A DNA stretch of 64,000 nt, from contig CAXSBC010000004.1 of the NCBI GenBank assembly GCA_964236105.1, positions 1 to 64,000 of the forward strand. The letters run 5' to 3'. The notes under the pieces were generated by a model. That model searched no databases, had not been told where the DNA came from, and saw only the letters and a list, made by a program, of their open reading frames with translations. This document shows, in pieces, positions 57,712 to 64,000 of this stretch; positions within the stretch are counted from its first letter, which is position 1, and each line of letters begins with the position of its first letter. The stretch comes from Lichenicola sp964236105. GTDB taxonomy: Bacteria; Pseudomonadota; Alphaproteobacteria; Acetobacterales; Acetobacteraceae. The translations under genes and the position numbers were made by a program.

Positions 57712-59189
57712 GCGCCGGGCCCGCCGATATTCCGGAGAAACCGATGATCGCCGACCAGACCCGCTCCTTCTTCATCGACGGCGTTTGGAGCGACGACGGC
57801 GCCGATGCCCGCTTCGACGTCGTCAATCCCGCGACCGGACGGACGCTGGCTCAGGTCGCCTCGGCTGGAGCGTCCGTCGTGGACCGCGCGGTCGGGGCGG
57901 CGCGGCAGGCCTTCCCGGCCTGGCGCGACCTCGGGCCGCACAAGCGCGCGGTGCTGCTGCGCGCCCTCGCCGCCGAGGTGGACCAGCGGCGCGACGCGAT
58001 CGCGCGCGTGCTGACGGCCGAGCAGGGCAAGCCGCTCGACGAGGCGCGCGGCGAGGTCGCCAAGGTGGCCCGGACCTTCGAGTTCTATGCCGGCGAGACG
58101 GTGCGGGTGCTGGGCCAGACCATCCCCAACGAGGAGACCGGCTTCCTGAGCCTGGTCGAGAAGGAGCCGATCGGGGTGGCGGCCGCGATCGCGCCCTGGA
58201 ACTATCCCGTCGAACTGATCGGCTGGAAGCTCGGCGGCGCGCTGGCGGCCGGCTGCACGCTGGTCGTCAAGCCGTCGGAATACACCCCGCTTTCCGCCAT
58301 CGCGCTGATCGAGTGCGTGGAGGCGGCGGGCTTCCCGGCCGGCGTCGTCAACCTGGTGCAGGGTGCGGGCGCCACCGGGGCGGCGCTGGTGTCGCATCCA
58401 GATGTCGACAAGATCGCCTTCACCGGCTCGGTGTCGGTCGGCGAGGCGATCTTCCGCACCATGGGCGGCATCAAGTCGGTCTCGCTCGAGCTCGGCGGCA
58501 ACTGCCCGATGGTGGTCGGCGCCAGCGCCGACGTCGAGGCAGCGGTGGCCGGCGCGGTGCGGCGCGGGTATCGCAACATGGGACAGATCTGCATCGCGGT
58601 GAACCGCATCTACGTGCACCGTTCCCTATACGACCGCTTCCTCGCGGGCCTCGCGGCAGGCGCCGGCCGGCTCAGCATCGCCGATGGGCTCGAGCGTCCG
58701 GACGCGGACCTGGGGCCGATGACCAACGCCGACGGGATCGCCAAGGTCAAGCGCCACGTCGCCGACGCGCATGAGAAGGGCGCGCGCCTGCTGTGCGGCG
58801 GCGGGCAGCCCGAGGGCTTCGAGACCGGCCACTTCTTCGCGCCCACGGTGTTTGCCGACTGCACGCCCGACACCCTGCTGATGAGCGAGGAGACGTTCGG
58901 CCCGGTGCTGGGCGTGGCGCCGTTCGACACGCTGGACGAGGCCATCGCCCAGGCCAATGCCGGGCCGTACGGGCTCGCCGCTTACGTCTATGCCCGCGAC
59001 GTCGGCGAGATCTTCGCCCTGACGCGCGCGCTGTGCTTTGGGAGCATCGCGGTGAACAACGTCGATGCCGGCATCATGAACGCGCCCTATGGCGGCCGGA
59101 AGCGCAGCGGCATCGGCTACGAGCATGGGCGGGAGGGCATGGAAGGCTACCTCGCCTTGAAGCATGTCCGGCTGCGGCACGGAGCCTGA
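57708..59189 (+). CDS. NAD(P)-dependent aldehyde dehydrogenase
   Basis: A 493-residue ALDH. The N-terminal oligomerisation region is followed by APWNYPVELIGWKLGGALAA, the cofactor motif TGSVSVGEAIF, the catalytic Glu in LELGGNCP, the nucleophile Cys in GQICIAVNR, and EETFGPV. The gene overlaps the preceding dehydrogenase by 4 bases; an internal ATG at 57744 with GGAG upstream could be the true start. Beside an XylX-like enzyme it is a good candidate for 2-oxoglutarate-semialdehyde or glycolaldehyde dehydrogenase. The sequence alone does not fix the substrate. Confidence 0.9.
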   Translation: MSAGPADIPEKPMIADQTRSFFIDGVWSDDGADARFDVVNPATGRTLAQVASAGASVVDRAVGAARQAFPAWRDLGPHKRAVLLRALAAEVDQRRDAIARVLTAEQGKPLDEARGEVAKVARTFEFYAGETVRVLGQTIPNEETGFLSLVEKEPIGVAAAIAPWNYPVELIGWKLGGALAAGCTLVVKPSEYTPLSAIALIECVEAAGFPAGVVNLVQGAGATGAALVSHPDVDKIAFTGSVSVGEAIFRTMGGIKSVSLELGGNCPMVVGASADVEAAVAGAVRRGYRNMGQICIAVNRIYVHRSLYDRFLAGLAAGAGRLSIADGLERPDADLGPMTNADGIAKVKRHVADAHEKGARLLCGGGQPEGFETGHFFAPTVFADCTPDTLLMSEETFGPVLGVAPFDTLDEAIAQANAGPYGLAAYVYARDVGEIFALTRALCFGSIAVNNVDAGIMNAPYGGRKRSGIGYEHGREGMEGYLALKHVRLRHGA

Positions 59190-59196
59190 CCGCAGC

Positions 59197-60747
59197 ATGA
59201 CCGCCACTGCCTGCTTCATCGGCATCGATCTCGGCACGTCGGCCTGCAAGGCGCTGGCGATCGACGGGAACGGCGGCGTGCTGGCGCGCACCTCGGCCGA
59301 GTACCCGCTCGCCACCCCCCGGCCCGGCTGGGCCGAGCAGGCGCCGGCGGACTGGCAGGATGGCTGCGACGCGGCGATGGGCGCGCTAGTGGCAGGCCTG
59401 CCGCCCGGCAGCGCGGTGCAGGCGATCGGCCTGTCCGGCCAGATGCACGGGCTGGTGGCGCTCGACCGCGACGACCGGGTGATCCGGCCGGCGATCCTGT
59501 GGTGCGACAACCGCACGCAGGCGCAATGCGATACGCTGATCGGGCGAGTCGGCGGCCTCGACGCGCTGCTCGGCCTGACGCGCAACCGGATGCTGCCGGG
59601 CTTCACCGGCGGCAAGCTGCTGTGGCTGCGCGAGCACGAGCCGGAGGCGCTGGACCGGATGCGCCGCTTCCTGCTGCCCAAGGACGCATTGCGCCTGGAG
59701 ATGACCGGCGAATACGCCACCGACGTGTCCGACGCGTCCGGCACCGGCCTGTTCGACGTGCGCGCGCGCGCCTGGTCGCAGCCGATGCTGGAGGCGGTCG
59801 GCGTGTCCGCGGAGCAGGTGCCGGCCGCGTTCGAGTCGCACGAGATCACCGGACGGCTGCGGCCGCAAACGGCAGCGCGGTGGGGCCTGCAAGCGGGCCT
59901 GCCGGTGGTGGCGGGCGGCGGCGATTCGGTGATCCAGACCACCTCGATGGGCGTGATCGATCCGGGCGTGGTCGGGATCACCATCGGCACCGCCGGCCTG
60001 GTCGGAGCCAGTGCCGCCGCCTGTCCGGACAATCCCGGCGGGCTGCTGCAGATCTCCTGCGGCAACGCGCCCGGGCGCTGGCACGTGATGGGGGTCACAC
60101 TGAACGGCGGCGGCGCCTTGCACTGGTGGCGCGACGCGCTGTCGGCGCTGCCGGGTACGACGCCCGGCTTCGACGCTCTGGTGGCGCTGGCGCAGCAGGT
60201 GCCGTGCGGCGCCGAGGGGCTGCTGTTCCTGCCCTATCTAATGGGCGAGCGCTGTCCCCATGTGGCGCCGGACGGGCGCGGCGCCTGGGTCGGCCTGACC
60301 CGCGCGCACGACCTGCGGCACATGACGCGCGCGGTGATGGAGGGCGTGCTGCTGAACACCCGCTCGATCCTGGATCTGGTGGCGGCATCGGGTGTCGGGT
60401 GGCAGTCGCTGCGCGTGTCGGGCGGCGCCACCGCATCGCCGGCGTGGCTGCAGATGCTGGCCGACGTCACCGGCCAGGAGGTGGCGACCGTCACCGGAGC
60501 CGCCGAAGGGGGGGCCTATGGCGCGGCCCTGCTGGCCGGCGTCGGCAGCGGCGCCTGGCGCTCGCTCGACGAGGCGGCAGGTGCGATCAAGATCACCGAG
60601 GTGGTGCAGCCCTCGGCACCCGCAGTCGCCGCCTACGACCGGCTGCATCCGATCCACGCATCGCTGCACGCGGCACTGGCCGGTGCGGCCGCTCAGCTGT
60701 CGGCGCTGGAGGCGGGCGCGGCCCGCCCGTTCGGGAGCACCCCATGA
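59197..60747 (+). CDS. xylB: Xylulokinase
   Basis: A 516-residue FGGY kinase of the XylB type that phosphorylates D-xylulose or a related ketopentose with ATP. It has GIDLGTSACKALAID (residues 8-22), the substrate-loop motif SGQMHGLVAL (about residue 79), WCDNRTQAQC, the catalytic Asp in GGGDSVIQT and SGGATASPAW. I start at the ATG at 59197, 7 bases after the ALDH stop; an upstream in-frame ATG lies inside that gene. Its stop overlaps the phosphatase start by 4 bases. Confidence 0.92.
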   Translation: MTATACFIGIDLGTSACKALAIDGNGGVLARTSAEYPLATPRPGWAEQAPADWQDGCDAAMGALVAGLPPGSAVQAIGLSGQMHGLVALDRDDRVIRPAILWCDNRTQAQCDTLIGRVGGLDALLGLTRNRMLPGFTGGKLLWLREHEPEALDRMRRFLLPKDALRLEMTGEYATDVSDASGTGLFDVRARAWSQPMLEAVGVSAEQVPAAFESHEITGRLRPQTAARWGLQAGLPVVAGGGDSVIQTTSMGVIDPGVVGITIGTAGLVGASAAACPDNPGGLLQISCGNAPGRWHVMGVTLNGGGALHWWRDALSALPGTTPGFDALVALAQQVPCGAEGLLFLPYLMGERCPHVAPDGRGAWVGLTRAHDLRHMTRAVMEGVLLNTRSILDLVAASGVGWQSLRVSGGATASPAWLQMLADVTGQEVATVTGAAEGGAYGAALLAGVGSGAWRSLDEAAGAIKITEVVQPSAPAVAAYDRLHPIHASLHAALAGAAAQLSALEAGAARPFGSTP

Positions 60748-61397
60748 AGGCGGTCGTGTTCGATCTGGACGGCACGCTGGTCGACAGCGCGCCCGACATC
60801 GCCCGGGGCATCAACCGCATGCTGGCCGATCACGGGCTGCCGCCGTGGGAGGTGCGGGCGATCGAGCGCCTCACCGGCGAGGGCGCCAGCGCGCTGGTGG
60901 AAAAGGTCTATGCCGGGATCGGCAAGCCGGTCGATGCGGCGCGGATCGAGGCCGACACCGCACGCTACCTCGCGTACTACCAGGCGCATCCGGTGGTGGA
61001 CTCGACCCTCTATGCCGACGCCGCCGCCGCCCTGCCGGCACTGCACAGCACGGGCCTGCGCATCGGAGTCTGCACCAACAAGGTCCAGGCTCTGGCGGAG
61101 GTGGTTCTCGACCGGCTGGGCATCGGCCGCTTCATCGAAGTGGTGGTCGGCTCGGACACGACGCCGCATCGCAAGCCGCATCCGGCACCGCTGCTGCATA
61201 CGCTCGCAGTTCTCGGGGTGACGGTGCAGGAGACGGTCTTCGTCGGCGACACCACGATCGACCGCGACTGCGCCGCGGCCGCCGGCGTCGCATGCCGGAT
61301 CGTCGACTGGGGCACCGGGCCGCAGGTCGCGGTGCCCGCGCCGGCGCGGCTGCGCCGCTTCGCCGACCTGCTGCCGGACGCGGCGGCGCATGTCTGA
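60744..61397 (+). CDS. HAD-family phosphatase, phosphoglycolate-phosphatase-like
   Basis: A 217-residue HAD hydrolase with motif I FDLDGTLVDS (nucleophile Asp7, acid Asp9), motif II in CTNK, motif III Lys in HRKPHP and motif IV VGDTTIDRDCA. A helical C1 cap follows motif I, as in Gph. Phosphoglycolate phosphatase is the nearest general match, but in this operon it may remove phosphate from a pentose phosphate or a side product such as phosphoglycolate. It is translationally coupled to xylB and overlaps the RpiR gene by 8 bases. Confidence 0.85.
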   Translation: MKAVVFDLDGTLVDSAPDIARGINRMLADHGLPPWEVRAIERLTGEGASALVEKVYAGIGKPVDAARIEADTARYLAYYQAHPVVDSTLYADAAAALPALHSTGLRIGVCTNKVQALAEVVLDRLGIGRFIEVVVGSDTTPHRKPHPAPLLHTLAVLGVTVQETVFVGDTTIDRDCAAAAGVACRIVDWGTGPQVAVPAPARLRRFADLLPDAAAHV

Positions 61398-62244
61398 GGC
61401 ATCGGCCCATCTGCTTACCGCGGTGGCGCAGGCGCGGCACGGGCTGAGCCGTGCCGAGACGCGTCTCGCCGACGTCGTGCTGAGCCAGCCGGAGGCGGTG
61501 ATCACGATGAGCATGACCGACCTCAAGCAGATGGCCCAGGTCAGCGATCCCACCATCGTCCGCTTCTGCCGCCGGCTCGGCTGCGTCGGCTATACCGAGT
61601 TCAAGGTCCGGCTAGCACAGGGGCTGGCGCCGCAGCCGCCCTTCAGCCACCAGCCGATCACCGTCGGCGACACGGTGTTCGACGCGGCGGCCAAGCTGCT
61701 CAGCAACTCGGTGAACGCGATCCGCCGCTTCGCCGACGACCTCGATCCGCAAGCCGTTGAGGCGGCGGCCGACCGCCTGTTGACAGCCAAGAACACCTTC
61801 CTGTTCGCGCTCGGCCTGTCCGAGACCGTCGCCTTCGATGCCGAGCACAAGCTGTTCCGGCTGGGCATACGCTGCCGCCTGGTGCTGGAGGCGCATCGCC
61901 AGACGCAGCTCGCCTCGACCTTGCATGCGGACGAGCTGATCGTGTTCTTCTCGCATTCGGGCGACACCCGCACCCTGGTCGCCGCCGCGCAGAGCGCGCA
62001 TCGCAACGGTGCCGCAACCGTGGCCCTGACCGCGCCGGGCTCGCGCCTCGCCCGCGCCTGCGACGTCGTCGTCGGCCTGCCGCGCTACGAGCACAGCGAG
62101 CTCTACACGCCGCTGACGGCGCGGCTGAACCACTTCCTGGTGGTCAACATGCTGGTCGTCGCGGTGGGCCTGAAGCAGAAGCGCGCGATGCCCGAAAGCC
62201 TCACCGCCCTCGAGCCGTGGCTGACCGAGAAGTTCATCGATTGA
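61390..62244 (+). CDS. RpiR/MurR-family transcriptional regulator
   Basis: A 284-residue regulator with an N-terminal HTH_6 helix-turn-helix (residues about 10-80; SMTDLKQMAQVSDPTIVRFCRRLG in two parts). A SIS sugar-phosphate isomerase-like domain follows (about residues 125-260), including ELIVFFSHSGDTRTLV. RpiR proteins sense phosphosugars. The gene sits within the rightward operon, just before rpiA, so it may autoregulate the operon in response to pentose phosphates. It is a second candidate, besides the SorC protein, for binding the repeats before 51834. Confidence 0.9.
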   Translation: MSEASAHLLTAVAQARHGLSRAETRLADVVLSQPEAVITMSMTDLKQMAQVSDPTIVRFCRRLGCVGYTEFKVRLAQGLAPQPPFSHQPITVGDTVFDAAAKLLSNSVNAIRRFADDLDPQAVEAAADRLLTAKNTFLFALGLSETVAFDAEHKLFRLGIRCRLVLEAHRQTQLASTLHADELIVFFSHSGDTRTLVAAAQSAHRNGAATVALTAPGSRLARACDVVVGLPRYEHSELYTPLTARLNHFLVVNMLVVAVGLKQKRAMPESLTALEPWLTEKFID

Positions 62245-62258
62245 AGGAGTTCACGCTC

Positions 62259-62984
62259 ATGCAACCCTCCAAGCCGCAGGACCAGGCGAAGCTCGCCGCC
62301 GGCCGCAGGGCGATCGAGACCTACCTGCAGGACGGCATGCGGATCGGGCTTGGGTCCGGCACTACATCGCACTGGTTCGTGCGGGCGCTTGGCGAGAAGG
62401 TGCGTGACGGCTTCGACATCGCCGGCGTGCCGACCTCCACCGCCACGCGCGACCTTGCGCGCGAGGTCGGCGTGCCGCTGCTCGACCTCAACGACGTGGT
62501 CGAGCTCGACCTGACCATCGACGGCGCCGACGAGATCGACCATGCCGGCCGGATGATCAAGGGCGGCGGCGCCTGTCTGCTGTGGGAGAAGATGGTCGCC
62601 CGCGTGTCGCGACGGATGGTGGCAGTGGTCGATGACGGCAAGCTGGTCGAGATGCTGGGCCGGTATCCGCTGCCGATCGAGGTGATCCGCTTCGGCTGGC
62701 GTAGCACCGGACGCGAGCTGCAGACGCTGTTCGACCGGTTCGGCCACCATGACGTGCCGATGACGCTGCGCGGCGGCGAGGCCACGCCGGTGATCACCGA
62801 CAGCGGCCACTACATCCTGGACTGGCAGCTCGACCGGATCGAGGAGCCGGACCGTCTGGCGCCGCTGTTCAACGAGATTCCGGGCGTCGTCGAGCACGGG
62901 CTGTTCGTCGGCATCGCCCATGAGATGGTGATCGGTCACGCCGACGGCAGCGCCGACGTCATCCGTCTCGACGGGCCGGCATGA
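62259..62984 (+). CDS. rpiA: Ribose-5-phosphate isomerase A
   Basis: A 241-residue RpiA that interconverts ribose 5-phosphate and ribulose 5-phosphate. The phosphate-binding GLGSGTTSHWFV is at residues about 29-40, the active-site Asp pair in IDGADEID near residue 90, and the catalytic Lys/Glu region GGGACLLWEKM near residue 105. The start has AAGGAG nine bases upstream; an earlier in-frame ATG lies inside the regulator. Since it is inside a catabolic operon, it may be an extra copy besides a housekeeping one. It overlaps the SDR start by 4 bases. Confidence 0.94.
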   Translation: MQPSKPQDQAKLAAGRRAIETYLQDGMRIGLGSGTTSHWFVRALGEKVRDGFDIAGVPTSTATRDLAREVGVPLLDLNDVVELDLTIDGADEIDHAGRMIKGGGACLLWEKMVARVSRRMVAVVDDGKLVEMLGRYPLPIEVIRFGWRSTGRELQTLFDRFGHHDVPMTLRGGEATPVITDSGHYILDWQLDRIEEPDRLAPLFNEIPGVVEHGLFVGIAHEMVIGHADGSADVIRLDGPA

Positions 62985-63772
62985 GCGGCGCGGGCACGCC
63001 GATGTATCGCGAGAAGCTCAGCTTGGCCGGCCGCACGGCCGTGGTGACCGGAGGCGCGCGCGGCATCGGCCTGGCGTGCGCGCAGGCGCTGGGCGAGGCC
63101 GGGGCCCGCGTATTGCTGACCGACCTCGACGGCGACGCGGCGCAGGCGGCAGCCGCGGGGCTCGCAGCACAGGACATCGACGCGCAGGCGTTCCGGCTCG
63201 ACGTCACCGATCCCCAGGCCGTACGCGCTCTGGCCGCGTCGCTGAACGACCGGTTCGGGGCCGTCGACATCCTGGTCGCCAATGCCGGCATCGTGCGCGG
63301 CGGCAGGGCGGAGGATGTCGAGGACGCGGACTGGCGCGCGGTGATCGACGTCAACCTCAACGGCGTGTTCTGGTGCTGCCGCGAGTTCGGCCGCGCCATG
63401 CTCGGGCGCGGCCGGGGCGCCATCGTCACGATCGGCTCGATGTCGGGCGAGATCGTCAACAAGCCGCAGGAGCAGTCCTCCTACAACGCCGCCAAGGCCG
63501 GGGTGCATCACCTCACCCGCAGCCTGGCCGCGGAGTGGGCGTCCCGGGGCGTGCGCGTCAATGCCGTGGCGCCGACCTACATCGACACCCCACTGACGCG
63601 GTTCGGCATGGAGGATCCACAGCTCAAGGACGCCTGGCTCGGCATGACGCCGATGCAGCGGGTGGGCCGGCCGGACGAGGTGGCCTCCGTGGTGGCGTTC
63701 ATGGTCTCCGACGCGGCCAGCCTGATGACCGGCAGCATCGTTCTCGCCGACGGCGGATATACCTGCTGGTAG
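62981..63772 (+). CDS. SDR oxidoreductase, polyol/sugar type
   Basis: A 263-residue classical SDR. It has TGGARGIGLACA for cofactor binding, VANAGI, Ser in TIGSMSGE and the YNAAK catalytic pair; the C-terminal YIDTPLTRFG with MQRVGRPDEVA matches the SDR at 40408 closely. It is coupled to rpiA by a 4-base overlap; an ATG 21 bases downstream (MYREKL) is an alternative start that matches the paralogue's N-terminus. It likely interconverts a pentitol and a ketopentose, feeding xylB. It is the last gene of the rightward operon. Confidence 0.9.
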   Translation: MSGAGTPMYREKLSLAGRTAVVTGGARGIGLACAQALGEAGARVLLTDLDGDAAQAAAAGLAAQDIDAQAFRLDVTDPQAVRALAASLNDRFGAVDILVANAGIVRGGRAEDVEDADWRAVIDVNLNGVFWCCREFGRAMLGRGRGAIVTIGSMSGEIVNKPQEQSSYNAAKAGVHHLTRSLAAEWASRGVRVNAVAPTYIDTPLTRFGMEDPQLKDAWLGMTPMQRVGRPDEVASVVAFMVSDAASLMTGSIVLADGGYTCW

Positions 63773-63860
63773 GCACGCGCGCCGGCGACGGGCAGCGCAT
63801 CCCGCCCGTGACCTCGCGGCCACCCTGCGCTAGAACCCCCTCCTTCCGGAGGGCCCGCCC

Positions 63861-64000
63861 GTGAACCAGCTCAGCCAGACCACCCTGCCTGCCTCGCGCT
63901 CCGCCGCCACGACCCCGGTCTCCGCCCAGCTCGCGGAACGCGCCGCGGCCGATCGCGCGGACGCGCTCCGCCCCAACACGCTTCGCTCCGGTCCCGACGC
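63861..64000 (+). CDS. Partial gene at window edge, unknown (possibly recombinase)
   Basis: A GTG at 63861 with a strong GGAGGG ribosome site 7 bases upstream opens a frame of 46 codons that runs off the window. The start (MNQLSQTTLPASRS) is low-complexity. The later part, ERAAADRADALRPNTLRS, resembles the N-terminal helix of tyrosine recombinases, where NTLR followed by an aromatic segment is common. This is weak evidence on so short a piece. Confidence 0.35.
   Translation, partial: MNQLSQTTLPASRSAATTPVSAQLAERAAADRADALRPNTLRSGPD

Overview
The window comes from a high-GC (clearly above 60 %) alphaproteobacterium. Gene content suggests the Acetobacteraceae or another Rhodospirillales relative: PPDK with its kinase/phosphorylase regulator, a methylcitrate locus with a ScfR-type regulator, a TonB receptor, several SDR and pentose-type sugar clusters, and LOV photosensors. 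The genus is an inference; there is no rRNA or tRNA gene to anchor it.

Layout. (1) 0.1-10 kb, central carbon metabolism. A minus-strand run ppdK - CBS protein - ppsR - thioesterase controls pyruvate/PEP interconversion. Next to it lies prpD-prpC-prpB (methylcitrate cycle, propionyl-CoA to pyruvate plus succinate) with a divergent ScfR/PrpR-like regulator. (2) 10.5-18.8 kb, accessory region: an SDR, two MFS carriers, a TonB receptor, an alpha/beta-hydrolase remnant and an IS6-type transposase remnant. (3) 18.8-25.6 kb, an overlapping minus-strand operon encoding three SPFH (HflK/HflC-like) proteins, one polytopic and one with a histidine-rich N-terminus, then a P1B metal ATPase and two small unknown membrane proteins. 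(4) 25.6-34.3 kb: a long poly-C tract, an LpxL-type acyltransferase, katG, a frameshifted epoxide hydrolase and an APC permease with a 35-residue membrane protein upstream. (5) 35.4-39.8 kb, a light-sensing cluster: a LOV histidine kinase divergent from a single-domain response regulator and a LOV/PAS/GAF hybrid kinase. (6) 39.9-63.8 kb, a 23-kb sugar or polyol island arranged around a SorC-type regulator.

The sugar island. Leftward from about 50.4 kb run an FGGY kinase, an acetoin-dehydrogenase-like E1alpha/E1beta/E2-hydrolase set, a complete ABC sugar importer and two SDRs. Rightward from 50.6 kb run the regulator, a second ABC importer, an FAH-family enzyme (XylX-like), a D-2-hydroxyacid dehydrogenase, an aldehyde dehydrogenase, xylulokinase, a HAD phosphatase, an RpiR regulator, rpiA and an SDR. 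Many genes overlap by 1-8 bases, so each arm is probably an operon. The rightward arm is preceded by two copies of a 13-bp inverted repeat, one overlapping the likely promoter.

Three gene remnants (alpha/beta hydrolase, epoxide hydrolase, SnoaL-like protein) carry deletions or frameshifts. The frameshifts lie in or beside short C/G-rich runs, so decay and base-calling error both need considering. A gene cut by the right edge may encode a recombinase, but too little of it is visible to say. No CRISPR array, tRNA, rRNA or complete insertion sequence was found.
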